Source of the DNA: Meles meles
Lineage: Eukaryota > Chordata > Mammalia > Carnivora > Mustelidae
Reading direction: 5' to 3'
Assembly: GCF_922984935.1 (NCBI RefSeq)
Contig: NW_025721207.1
Location: 62,001 to 126,000, forward strand
DNA length: 64,000 nt
The stretch's first letter is position 1, and each line of letters starts with the position of its first letter. A program made the translations under genes and the position numbers. Of this stretch, positions 1-10,855 are shown piece after piece. The notes under the pieces are model-generated. The model was not told where the DNA came from and searched no databases. It was given only the letters and a program-made list of their open reading frames with translations.

Positions 1-182
1 AACAATGTTTTCTAATGTAAGTCCTCTGCAAATGTCCACACTGTACATAGACGTGAGCATAGGGTGATTTTTTTTTCCTTTTGGATTTTCTTTTTAATTG
101 AATATTTTTTTGTCTTCAAAAAGTTTTATACTTACTATATAATAAACACTTCATTACATTATTATTTTTCCCAAAACAACAT

Positions 183-335
183 GATTTCTTTAAAATTTCT
201 TTTCAGCGTTCCAGAGTTCATTGTGTATGCACCACCCCCAGTGCTCCATGCAATGCGTGCTCTCCACATACCCACCACCAGGCTCTCCCAGCCTCCCAAA
301 CCCCCTTCTCTCCAAAATCCTCAGTTAGTTCCTCA
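183..335 (-). mobile_element. L1 3'-end fragment, antisense (carnivore type)
   Basis: The stretch reads as the reverse complement of a carnivore L1 tail: a T-rich leader, then 'ttccagagttcattgtgtat', 'gcaccaccccca', 'gtgctccatgcaatgcgtgc' and 'cccaccaccaggctc'. These phrases recur in carnivore L1 3' ends in my memory of the family. The T-rich DNA at about 68-180 may be the remains of its poly(A) tail plus local AT-rich sequence. It is truncated, and no ORF2 coding remains. The boundaries are by eye. Confidence 0.5.
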
Positions 336-359
336 ATTGAAATTTAAGAAATCTTATTA

Positions 360-886
360 TGTAAAACAAATAGATAAGTGGAAAAAGAAAAATTGGTATA
401 TATTCACAATGGAAAATTAGCCATAAAAAAAAAAAGGATGAAATTTTTTGCCATTTGGAACATGGATGGACCCAGAAGCTGTGCACTTAAATGAAATAGG
501 TAAGACTGAAAAGACAAATACTATAGGATTTCACTCCTGTATGGATTCTGAAAAGCAAAACAAATGAATAAACAACCAATCCAAAAGCAAAATCAGAATG
601 TAAATATAGAGAACAAACGACAGTTCTCAGAGGGGTAGTGAGGGGCGTGGGAGAAATGGGTGAAGGCATGTAGGACACACAGACTTCCCGTTGTGGGATG
701 ATTAAGTCTCAGGGATGAAAGGCACAGCATAGGGTGTATGGTCAATGGTATTCTAATGCTGTATCTGGTGACGGATGGTAGCTCTACTTGTGTTCCTAAT
801 AGTATAAGGTGAAAAGTTGTCCAATCATTATAACGTTCACCTGATGTGAACAAAATATTGTGTGTCAACTGTGCTTCAAAAAATGA
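360..886 (+). mobile_element. L1 3'-end fragment, sense (old L1MA-like)
   Basis: The order of phrases follows the well-known mammalian L1 3' tail in sense: 'tatattcacaatggaaaatt', 'agccataaaaa', 'catggatggaccc', 'gatttcactcctgtatgg', 'gagaacaaacgacagttctc', 'gggatgaaaggcacagcata' and, at the end, 'aaaatattgtgtgtcaactg' followed by an A-rich end at about 880. Many substitutions relative to the usual wording indicate an old insertion. It starts 3' of ORF2, so it is a truncated, inactive copy. Short open frames inside it are not genes. Confidence 0.65.
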
Positions 887-1328
887 GTCAGAATGTACAT
901 GAATATAACAGACATGGGTTTGTCCAGGTGCCATTCTCCTCAGTCTGCCGGTCTAGGGGCCGAAGGTAACTGGTCTCTTGGGGAGAGCCCACTCTTCACT
1001 TTTGTGGTAATTTTACTTTTAGTTCTCCTCTTTGCAGATTTCCATTTCGGTTTCCTGGGACAGTGTTTTCCTGTGTGCCCCTTTAGTTGATGTTCAGTCC
1101 TAGGCCACATGCAATTCTTCTCTTTACGGTCCACACCAGGAAGCCTGTCTCTCCCTTGTTTTCAGAGAACACATCTCTGCTCTTAATCTTCACTCCCCTG
1201 AGCTGTAGGGCCTGTGTATCTGCTCAGGGACAAGACAGCTCCATCTGGAGCTTACTCTTTCAACAAATAATATAGGGGACCCTCCTATGTGCTGCTGGGG
1301 AACAATTATGGAAGGTTCCTGAAGATTT
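887..1328. other. Intergenic stretch, nothing recognised
   Basis: Single-copy-looking DNA between two L1 fragments. Only short frames without splice or codon support are present, and I recognise no repeat family, RNA gene or regulatory signature. Confidence 0.4.
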
Positions 1329-1640
1329 TACTTTTTTTTTTTTTTTAAGTTTCAGGAGTACAATTTACTGATGTATCTGTCGCATTGAATACCTAGGGCT
1401 CATTCCATCAAGTGCCCTCCTGAATGCCCATCACCCAGTAACCCCATGTCTCAGCCACCTCCCTTTAGCAACCCTCAGTTTGTTCCCTATTGTTGAATCT
1501 CTCTCATATGATGTGCATCCCTCTCTATTTTCATCCTGTTTTATTTTTTCTTCCCTTCCATTTTGTTCGCTTGTTTTGTTTCTTATAGTAAACTTATGAG
1601 AGAAATCATATGACATTTGTCTTTCCCTTTTCTATATTCC
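1329..1640 (-). mobile_element. L1 3'-end fragment, antisense
   Basis: A 14-15 T run (1331-1346) leads into 'aagtttcaggagtacaattt', 'catcacccagtaacccc', 'agcaaccctcagtttgttcc' and 'gagagaaatcatatgacatt'. This is the reverse complement of the carnivore L1 3' UTR, so the T run is the poly(A) tail of an element inserted on the minus strand. The 5' part is missing. It is moderately diverged, with no coding capacity. Confidence 0.6.
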
Positions 1641-1796
1641 TTATGCTTATCTAAAACATCCCAGAGTCTCTCCCAGAATAGCTAAAAGCAGTTAGCTACA
1701 GGGGGGAAGACCCTTTCCCAGTTTAGCCCCAGATTTTTTTAACAGTCCCAAGCGAAGACAAATAAATATGACCCAATGAAAATAAATCTGGACACA

Positions 1797-1873
1797 AGAT
1801 TGGGAAAAAATAATAATAATAAAAAATAAAACAAAAACAAAATCGTGAGCACAAAATAAAGGGAAAAAAAAGT
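1797..1873 (+). repeat. A-rich low-complexity tract
   Basis: A run of A with interspersed T, C and G, including an (AAT)n core ('aataataataataaaaaa') and AAAAC units. It may be a decayed poly(A) tail of an unrecognised element just upstream (about 1690-1796). Nothing else is visible. Confidence 0.6.
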
Positions 1874-1954
1874 TTTGAACTCCTATCACAAATAGCACTA
1901 AACCCTTCATAACAATAGCTATGATTTAATAATTAGGAGCAGCTGGTGAATTGG

Positions 1955-2069
1955 GTTTTATTTTTAAGATTTTATCCGTAAGTCATGTCTGTACCCCAGG
2001 TAGGGCTTGAACCTACAATCTTGAGATCAAGAGCCCCATGTTCCACCCACTGAGCCACGCAGAGGCCCC
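1955..2069 (-). mobile_element. CAN-SINE (tRNA-derived carnivore SINE), antisense
   Basis: Reading the minus strand from 2069, the sequence has the order of a carnivore tRNA-derived SINE. A TGGCTCAGTGG A box lies at 2057-2047 and matches the Pol III internal promoter consensus. The middle reads 'CTTGATCTCAAGATTGTAGG', and a GGTTCAAGCCC B box lies at 2013-2003. The tail reads back into 'TAAAATCTTAAAAATAAAAC'. A/B-box spacing is in the normal range. This family is restricted to Carnivora and is the best pointer to the source organism. It is diverged and probably inactive, and is not a functional tRNA gene because no cloverleaf remains. Confidence 0.75.
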
Positions 2070-3282
2070 AGGAACTGTTTTCAAGGGCAAGTGACATGCG
2101 GCGACAACTCACATTACAGGCATTCCAGCTCACCATAGTGAGAGTAACACCACAGAGATTGTCCCGAGGGGCCAGATGTCCCCCGTCAGGTGCGCACAGG
2201 GCACCGGCCAGCCAGCCCAGGTAAAGCGTGTGCCGAGCAAATGAGCTAGGAGACCCAGCCATGATTAGAGCAGGGCACGACTGAGAGCGATGCGGCAGAG
2301 CTCCATATCTAAGCATTCATGATTCTCTCCTGATCTTCCCTCCCCAGGCTCGTTCTCTCTCTCCACAGAGAGCGCAGCTTGAAATGTCAACCCCAGGCCC
2401 TCTATCCCTCCTCCCAGTCTCTTGTCACCCTCCCTAACCAGTCTGTCATGGCAGCCACCCACTGGGACTCCTCTATCTCTGGCTGGTTCAGGGAAACCTG
2501 CAGTCCTAACCCCGCACTCCCCCCTCTGCCCTCAGCCAACTTGACTCATCCATGCCATTGGACTCTGCTCCCTTGGTGTGCCCACTGGCCATACCTGGCA
2601 GGCCACCTCTGCTCCTCCTCCATGGGAGCACAGCTGTTGGAGGCTCCAGGCTTGGTCCCAGCCTTTCTTCTGTCGCGGCCTTGCAACAGAACAGTAACTG
2701 TCCTGTCTGGGCTGCTGTCCCCCTCCCGCTGTTATCCAGCCTCCACCTGTCTGTGGACCTTGGACTTGGAGACCTAAGCACTCACAGGCCCTCCCCACAG
2801 AAGGGACCTCAGCCCTTTTATGGCCACACAAGCCTGTCAGTCCCCATCAACCCTGCCCCCCATGGGGCACTATTCCCATATCAGGGCACCAAAACCCAAT
2901 GAAAGCACAGGGCTGTCTTTCCACCTTCCTTTCCTTCTACCCCAAATTCAGCCCACCAGCTTACCCTGTCAGCCACACATTGTAAGTGCAGGTGCAGCTG
3001 CTGGGGTGCAGCCGTTGGGGGAGAAATCATGGCAATACTTCCAAGACTGAGCAGAGAATAACCTCACAATGCAGCAGTTACACTTCAGGGTCTCTGCTAG
3101 TTTCCCCCAGGATCCTGGGTGGTCTCTGCACTGCCCTGGGTATCAGTGCTGTGAGGTCACAGGCTTCTCTTGCCCCCTCCCTAGACAGTGCAGGCCCACA
3201 GTTGGAGCTCGACAAACAGCTGTGGACGGGAAACCTCCAGCCCACACCTGGAACAGCACAGCTGCCCATAGCTCAGGGCAGG
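2070..3282. other. Left flank of the array, nothing recognised
   Basis: CT-rich, moderately GC-rich DNA between the SINE and the first array homology. I found no similarity by eye to the macrosatellite unit, no L1 or SINE wording and no convincing exon. Overlapping open frames of about 100 residues exist on both strands, but they lack a start context, splice sites or composition suggesting a protein. The move from AT-rich flank to GC-richer sequence begins here, before the repeat itself. Confidence 0.4.
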
Positions 3283-4194
3283 GGTTTCCTTTGCCAGAGT
3301 CCTTCCCTGGGAGCTTCCACATTGCTGACACATACTCCCTGAGTGCCTCTCCCCACCCCTACCCCACCTTGCATGCTTTCAGTCTGTGTCCTTGTGGGAC
3401 CCAGTGACTTAGAGACTGTTTTGGACCAGAGGCAGGGGAAAGACTGTCTGACCTTGGGTTGTGAGCGATGCAAATGCCCTATGTGGTGTGCCCTCCAGCT
3501 TTCTACACTCCCTTGGTGTGTGTGTGGGACCCAGGAGGAAGCAGCCGTGTCCTGACTGGGGTCAGGCTGTGGTATCCCAGCAGGAACAGGGGTCTCGGCC
3601 CTAAGATTGGTTGCATATCCACTAAAGGTTCCTCTAATCCATTGGGGGTTTCAGTGTGGCATAAGGAAAATTCTATGTCACAGAAACACAGAGGGAAAAA
3701 ACAAAACAAAACAAAACAAAGAAACCCAGTCCCCCTTGAATTGGTGGGCAGAAACCAAGGCACCTCCTGGGTGATCCCACTTACAGAAACCTCCAGAACA
3801 GGTGAAGGAACAGAGAAAGAAAGCAGCTTAGGGGTTGGGACGGGCCGGCCTGGGGGAGAAATGGGCAGGGAGGGCTTGGGCTCAGGGTCTCCTTTGGGGA
3901 AGATGTTCCCTAGTGATGTTCTGTGCTATGGGGAGAGGATGCCAGGGATGGACTTAGTGCTCAGCACAAGTTCAACTGAAAAGAATGAATTTTAATTAAA
4001 ATAGATGGTAGAGAGCATACAGGACATGGGCAGCTGCTATCAGAGTGACTATGTACCAGAGAGAAAGAACACAGGGGGAGGGGATGAAATGTTCTGTCAG
4101 GGCGGCGGAGTCAGAGGATGGAACTGAGGCTAATTGTTCAGGGAGTTCTCCCCGCAGAGCAGGGGGCTCTGGATAGGGCTCTGGGAGCCCCGCA

Positions 4195-5580
4195 GGAGCA
4201 AGTGTAGTGGCAGCGGTTGGGACAGGGACCAGGTCAGGAGCATGGCCAGATGCAAGAGCTGGGACAGGGCCAGGAGCAGGAGCAAGGGGAAGGACAGGGT
4301 CAGCAGGAGTGCCCAGCACAGGATGCAGAGCTGGAGCTGGGTCAGGGACAGGAACAGGAGTGCAGGCAGGGGTAGGGGAAAGGGCAGGAGCAAGGGGCAG
4401 GATCTGGGTGTGGGGCAGGAACAAGGACACAGGAAGGGACAGGCGAAGACTCAGTGGCCCTGGTATGGGCGAGGGAAGAGCCAGGGCCCTTGGAGGGGCA
4501 GGAGGAAGGGCAGGAGCAGGGTGAGGGGCTGGGTCTTGAGCAGGGACAGGGACACAGGAAGAAACATGGGAAGGTGCAGTGGTTCTGGCAGAAGGGGCAG
4601 GGGTAGGAACAGGGGCTGGACATGGGTGTGGAGCAGGAATAGGGGCAGAGGCAATGGCAGAGGAAGGGGCAGGAGGAGGATCCAGTGTAGGAACTGGGTC
4701 TGCGGCAGAACAAGAGCACAGTCGGGCAGGGGCAGCAGTCCTGGCAGGGATTGGGGAAAGGGCGGGAGCTGGGTCAAGGGCAGGAACAGGGGCACAGGCA
4801 GGGGAAGGGATAGGGGTATGGGTAGGGGCACAGGCAGGGGCATGGGAAGGGCAGGAGCAGGGGCAGGGGCAAAGACTGAGTCTGGGGCAGGGCAAGGGGC
4901 AAGAGCCCTGGCAGGGTCAGGGGAAGGTGCAGCGGTTCTGGACAGGACAGGGGGAAAGCAAGGGTTAGGAGCAGAGGTGAGGACAGGGTCTGGGAAAGGG
5001 ACAGTGTCACAGGCAGTGGCAGGGGCAGGGGAATGGGTCCTGGCAGGCGCTGGGGAAGGGGAAAAGGAAGGGGCTGGAGGTGGGACAAGAGCCCTGGTGC
5101 TGGCTGGTGGAGGATCCAGGGCAGGAGCTGGGACTGTGGCAGGATCAGGGGCAGAGTCAGGGATAGGGGAAGGGGAAGGGTCTGGAGCTGGGTCAGGTGC
5201 CCTGGTGATGGCTGGTGCAGGATCCAGGGCAGGAGTTGGGACTGTGGCAGGATCCAGGTCACAGGCAGGGACAGGGCAAGGGGCAGTGGCCTCGGTTGGG
5301 GCAGGTGAAGGGGCAGGATCAGGGACAGGAGCTGCATCTGGGAGAGTACCAGGGGCACAGGCACAGGTAGGGGAAGGAGCAGTGGCCCTCCGCCCTTGCA
5401 GCGGCGGGGGAAGGGGACTCGGTCCTGGCGCTGGCTGGTGCAGGATCCAGGGCAGGAGCTGCGTCTGTGGCGGGAAGGGATACAGGTAGGGGCAGGGTAA
5501 GGGACAGGATCACAAGAGTTGCAGGGGCTGGAGCAGGGACTGGGGCAGGAGCAGGCACCTGCTCTTCCTGGGCAGGGTCA
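4195..5580 (+). repeat. Diverged G-rich minisatellite of the edge unit
   Basis: Same GGGGCAGGAGCAG-type composition as in the array but with a different order of variants and many indels. Repeat motifs cannot be aligned one to one by eye. The protein frame that dominates here is PAPA-like, whereas the array exon 3 frame is mainly LPLP, showing that slippage has shifted frame between copies. Confidence 0.8.
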
Positions 5581-6438
5581 GGCTCTCTGTGGCCTGGTTC
5601 CTGGTTACCTGTTGGCTGCTGGTCTCCTGCTGAGGTGGTGGCAGGCACCCACCCCACTGTGGGCAGTCCCCCACCTGATGATGTTGGGGCCAGCCTGAGC
5701 TCCTGGGAGCGGCTGTGAGAGGAGAGAAGGTCACACGGGTATGTGCCTCTCCGTGTGCCTTTGCGTAGAAAGGACCCAACCTGGCGCCTCCCAGAGAAGC
5801 CGCAGCCAAGAAAGAACCTTCAGTGGGACGTCTCCCCGACCGTAGTCCACTGGCCGGGTGCTCTGAGCCCAGTCCTTGCTCCTGGCCCCCCACCAGCCTG
5901 TGGGGCTTGTCCCTGTGGGCCCAGCACCGACCCGTCCCCGCACACACCCAGGCACCCAGCCCCGCCCCGCCTTCTCACCCTGGGGCTCGGCTTCCACAGG
6001 TGGCCTGGCAGGCTCGGAAGCCTTCCCTGGGCCTGCGGACTCCTGGGTCAGAGAGGAGGTGGTGGCCGCCTGCCTCATCTCTCCCTCCGTGGCCTTCTAC
6101 AAAGACAGGGACCGGTCGCTGGCCCGGAGCCAACCCAGGTCCGCCCGGCCGACCCCACTCTCCTCTTGCCTGGTCCCCCTGCTGCTCCCACGTGGGCCCC
6201 AGACCTGTGCCTGCCCAGCCCTACCCCCGGTCCCGGGACCCACACCTGCAGGGCTCTGGGGATCGACCCTGGCCAGGAGCTCACATCCCCCACACCTGTC
6301 CCACCCAGCCAGCCTTCACCTTGACCGCGACCTGCCCACCGGGCATCTTAGCCCTCATCCACCTGCTCCTGCTCAGGAAGGCCCCACCGCACGTGAGCCC
6401 TCCTTCCAGACACATACCTGCACAGGCACGCTCTCAGA

Positions 6439-6484
6439 CACACACACACACACACACAACTACACACACACACACACACACACA
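6439..6484 (+). repeat. (CA)n microsatellite, unit 1, interrupted
   Basis: CA run broken by 'aacta' near 6458-6462, a form found only in this unit. It lies in intron 1 of the predicted gene. Confidence 0.95.
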
Positions 6485-9400
6485 AAGACACTTACACACA
6501 CAAGCCCAGCAGTTGAGGGGACCCGTGGCTGCGCCCGTCGATGCGAGCATGTGGGGCTGGGAGGCCGGCTCTGGCCTCCCGGTGTCACCTTAGTCTCCTT
6601 TCGGCCGAAAGGCCAGAGGCGTCGGGCAGCCCTGAAAGGACCTCCAGAGCGCGGGGAAGTGGTAGCCGGGCGCGCTGTCCTCCGTCTCCACCGTCCCGAG
6701 TTTGGGAGGCAGCATGCGAACATGGTGTCGGTTGGACGATGTCCAAAGCAACGAGCTGCGCAGGGGGGGGTGTCCTTGGAATGTGGGTGCCTGGTGACGT
6801 GGGTTCCAATTCTGTTGGGCTCTGTGGTCCGGGAAGTGAGGTCACCGCTTCCTGGAGACCCCTGCCCCGACTTCCTCCTCACACCGGAGCCCCCGCGGGC
6901 CCCTCCCCCAGCCGCTCCGTGCTCACCCCTCACCCCATGCCGCGTCCAGACAGTGGCCCCCACACATCGGACTTGTTTCGGTGGTGCTGATGGCAGCAGG
7001 CCACCGCGCTGAGCCCTGCCCGCATGCAGGGGCCCGTCGGTGTTGGGCATGCACCCGCGTGTGCAATGGGGTGGGGGGCGGTCAGGGAGTCAGCATGGGT
7101 CCGGCTCGGGAGATCCTCCCGAGGAGACTCCCAGGTTCCCACTCACAGCTGCGTGTGTGTTCCCGTGGGTCCACGCCCTGTCCGACCCGGGGTGTGCTCA
7201 GCGTGTGCGTTTCAGCCACGTGGTCTGTGCCAGGAGGGTTCTCACGGGGATGCCGTGGCAGGAGGCAGTTCCTGGGCAGGAGCGACGGGGTTCTTCAGGA
7301 ACCTCGAGACCGTCAGCGAGCATCTGTTCCCACGACGGGTCGAGGGACTCGTCGTGGGCTGCGCGTGCGTGGGTGTGTCCCTGCGTGGGTGCGGGCGTGC
7401 ACGGGGCCCGATGGGAACGGGGTTCCGGACCCGGCAGCGGCCAGGGTGTGTGTGGGGTGCTTCGGGGGAGGGGACCGAGCTAGGCCAGGGCCTGGCCATC
7501 CCTGCTGAGGGGAAGGTGAGCCAGCCCACACGGAGGACCGGCGGGCAGGAGGAGCCTTGTGGCCACGGGGCCGGCGAGCCCGGGCTGATCCTTCCTTGGC
7601 AGGACGCATGTGGGCAGCTCCGGTTCCTGCTCGGAGCCCGGGGGACCCGCGGCCCCCACGGGAGATCGTTTCTTGTGCAGCGGGAGGCCTTGTGCCCTCG
7701 GGCTCCGGGCTCCCGGGAGCACAGCTGAGGATGAGCCCATCCTCGGAGCCGCCATCCGCCGTGGGTGCGGGGGTCCTCCCACGCCGTCCCGTCCACATCT
7801 TCGTCCTTGTTGTCGGCATAGTCGATGCAGGGAGGGCGGCAGAGGGGGCCGTGGGTGAAGAGCCCGGCCTGGGAAGTGGGGCCCACACTCACGGTGCTGG
7901 GGGTTCCTCCTTCCGAGGAAGCCGGGGCAGGACTCCAGGCAGAAGCAGAGGGGAGCTGGGGCATGGTGGCCGCCCGTTCCCTCACCGGCTGAGCGAGGTC
8001 GTGGATACCCCCAGGCCCCTCTGGTCCTTGTTTTGGACCTCAGTCCACAGAGGGTAGCCGCTCGGTCAAGGCAGGATGGCAAGTCCGGTGCAAAGACAGC
8101 AAGCGGCCGAGACCCGGCACAGTGGGGTTGTCGGTGGAGACAAGAGGGTGCGGTGGCCAATGCTGGAGAGGGTCTCGGCCTTGGCCTCGGGGCACCGGGG
8201 CTGGCGCGGCTCTGCCTTCCGGCGGAGGCCGGCGCACGCCGCCCGCCCTCGGGCACCTGCCGCCACGGGAGCACCTGCCCCCTCCTCTCTGCCGAGGGCT
8301 CTCTCCTGCGCCAGCCGTGCCTCCTCCCACGCCAGCCAGCGGCTGCCGGCCGTGCAGCCCGGGAGCCTGGACATCCCGACGACCACCTTCCCCCGCCAGG
8401 GGACCGAGCCCTGTGGGGGGGATGTGGTCTCCCAGTGGGCCCGAGGTCAAGGCACCCCCCCCCGGAGCTCTCTGCCCAGCTTGGGCTCATTGTGCCCTGT
8501 CCCCACTCAGCTCCCTGGGCCCAGGTCCTCCTCCGTTGGGGGAGCAGCCTCGGCCCGGGCTCCCCACACTGGGCCCGGGAGCGGCTCGTCCGGACCTCCT
8601 GGCCTGGCGCCTCCCTGCCTGGCCTAGGGGCCCCCCGGCTGGCCTCCCGGGCTGGTCTGAGGCGACCCAGCGCCGGCAGGCTCAGGGCACTGCACCGGAG
8701 ATGTCCGGGGACCCCCGAGCGAGCGCCCAGGCCTGGCCCAGCGCACCGGGCTTGTGAGGGGCCCAGCGTTGGAGGCGGGCGTCCGCCACGGGGCACAGGG
8801 TGTGTCCTGGTCATGGCAGCCCCACGTGGTGGGTGTGGCCGTGAGGGATCCCAGAAGAGGCAGGAGACAGACACGGGGGTCGACAGGACATTGCTTCCCA
8901 AGGAGGACGACGTCAGGCTCAGAGGACCTGCGAGGTCCTTAGGAAAACTCGGAGGCCCTGGGGATGTTGGCTGCGATGCTGTTCCTGGGGCCCAAGAGCG
9001 GTGCCCCAAAGCCCCAGTCAACACGGCCCGACGCAGTCTTTGGGGCTTCGGGGGATTGGGGCCGGTGGGCCACGAGGACGCCCAGGGCGTCACGTGGAGG
9101 ACTCGATGTTTCTGGAGGCAGTGCTAAGCCTCGTTCTCTTCCGCCCTCTGTGCAGCCGGCCCCCGTGTTCCGCAGCGGATTCCAAGTGGCCATCCCGCTG
9201 CTCAACCTGAGGACCGGGCCCCGTCAGCGCCCACAGTGACCGTGAGTGCCCCGGGGACAGGGACCATGTGGTTGGGGCTGCTCCCGGATGAAGCCCCAGG
9301 GCTCAGTTCCCTGCTGGGACCCCAGAGCCTCTGCTGGGTGAGGGAGGAATGGAGGGAGTCAAGCTGGGGGAGAGGGAGGAAAGGAGGGAGGGAAAGAAGA

Positions 9401-10849
9401 GGAAGGCCTAGAGGGGGAGGGAGGGCAGGAGGGAGGGAAGGAAGGACTGAGGGACTGAAGGCATGAGGGAGGGAGGCCGTGAAAGCCCAGGAGTGCGGCC
9501 CATGCCTCTGGAGTCCTTGGGTGGAGGGAGGTGCGAGGGCATCCCCGGCCAGACCCTGGATGGTGGCTCAGGGCAGGTGCATCTGTCCTCGCCGTCCTGC
9601 CCTTCCTCCTCCTGGGCCATCCTGGATGGCCTTCTGCCATCCTGGACCCTGTCCACCTCCTCGTCCACCAATTGTGACTGTTCCCAGGAGCAGGGGGGTC
9701 AGGAGGGCTCTCAGGAGGGGCTTCCCGGATCCGGTGCCCCGGAGGAGACTGGGACGGTTAGCTCCAGGACGTTGTCACCTGAGCACTGGGACCGAGGACG
9801 GCGTCCACGTCCCTGGGCATGAGCGCTCCCCGACTGCCTCACCCTGCTCTCTCCCTTCTGGCGGGAAACACCGTGCCAGAGGTGGCGGACTGAGTCCCCG
9901 GACAAGCACTGCTAGGTGATGGGTGCCCCTGCGGGCTGGGATGGGTGCTGCCCGCTGTGGTCCCAGACAGGGGTGCCCGTCCCCCTTCTCTCCGGGGGAC
10001 GTGCCCTGGACCTCCGTGTCGGCACGTTCTCCCCAGGGCTGCTGGTCCTCAGGCCAGACACCGGCCGGTCTGAGGGGGACGCGCGCTGCCTCCGTAGGGT
10101 TTCCTTGGCCAGAGGCCTTCCCGGGGAGCTCCCGCATCGCTGACACGGGCTCCCCGCGTGGCCTGTCCGCCGCCGGCCCCCCGCACCCCCCTCCCCATCC
10201 AACTGGCATGCTTTCGGTCTGTGTCGTTGTGGGACCCGGTGCCTTGGAGCCTGGGGGCACCAGAGGCCGGGGAGAGCTTTCTCTGGCCTTGGGTTGTGAG
10301 CGATGGGTATGCCGTGTGGGGTGTGTCTTCCAGCTGTGTGCCTCGCCCTGGTGTGTGTGCAGGCCCCGGGAGGAAGCTGCCGGGTCGCATCTGGGGTCAG
10401 GCTGTGGTGTCCCGGCGGGAACAGGGGTCACGGCCCCGACCTTGGACCCCTCTGCACTCAAGGGGCCTCCGTGATACCATCTCCTCTAGAACCCTTCGGG
10501 GTTTTCGGTATGGCAGGGGGCAAGTTCCATGTCCAAGACGCCCAGGACAAAACCCAGTCCCCTTTGAAAAGAGGTGGGCAGACACCCGGGCACCTCCAGA
10601 GTGATCCCCCTCCCAGAAACGTCCAGAACAGGGGAAGGAAGGGAGAGAGAAATCAGCTGAGGCGTGGCGAGGGGCCGGACTGGGGGACCAATGGGCAGGG
10701 AGGGCTTGGGCTCAGGGTCCCCTTCGGGGAAGGAGTTGTTCCACAGCGATGTTCTGGGCTGTTGGGGGCGGTGGGGGGGGGGCGGGTGGGGCGGCGCCGC
10801 CGGGGACGGACTTAGGGTTGAGCACGGGTTCCACGGAAAAACGATGCAT

Positions 10850-10855
10850 TTTATT
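10850..10855 (-). terminator. Poly(A) signal AATAAA overlapping the stop codon
   Basis: On the minus strand the gene ends TTTTAAATAAAATGC: stop TAA, then AATAAA sharing the last A of the stop. The same arrangement occurs at 17814-17819, 24775-24780, 31732-31737, 38688-38693, 45633-45638, 52604-52609 and 59554-59559. With normal cleavage 10-30 nt downstream, the 3' UTR would be only a few tens of bases. The edge copy has AATTAA at the matching place (about 3991-3996). Confidence 0.6.

Larger units (their letters stand above)
3996..6723 (-). pseudogene. Edge copy of the array gene; hybrid and frameshifted
   Basis: Exon 1 (6723-6589, 45 codons) is identical in protein to the array copies. Exon 2 (6096-5979) is intact with small changes (starts KATEGEMRQ). 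The exon 3 acceptor is kept (last intron base 5713), but exon 3 is the diverged version. From the splice junction the frame reads away from the array frame within about 20 codons and stops near 5510. The array-like wording 'TSAGDQQPTGNQEPG' is found in another frame. Despite this, the last 299 codons before the stop at 3996-3998 are open and end in a hydrophobic tail like that of the array gene. AATAAA is replaced by AATTAA. I read it as a decayed founder copy whose 5' part was overwritten by the homogenised array. Confidence 0.6.
3283..10849. repeat. Array unit 1 (left edge; half diverged, half homogenised)
   Basis: Homology to the unit starts near 3283, which matches unit position 10099 of the next copy. 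From 3283 to about 5847 it is an old, heavily substituted version of the 3' part of the unit. It includes an (AAAAC)n expansion at about 3697-3720 that the other copies lack. From about 5848 it matches them almost base for base. Its spacer (6724-10849) is the standard one. One difference there is a 1-base loss near 7950 that changes the frame after the Kozak ATG discussed for unit 2. Confidence 0.9.

Noticed and set aside
64..420. 118-codon open frame at the left end
   Set aside because: It runs through a T-rich tract and two L1 fragments and has no independent coding support.
2003..2057. tRNA gene
   Set aside because: The A and B boxes belong to a SINE with a degraded body and an A/T-rich tail. 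No cloverleaf or anticodon arm can be drawn.
6100..6723. Reading straight through exon 1 into the CA repeat as a long Cys/Val protein
   Set aside because: The CVCVCV run is translated (GT)n. The splice donor at the end of exon 1 gives a better and phase-consistent model.
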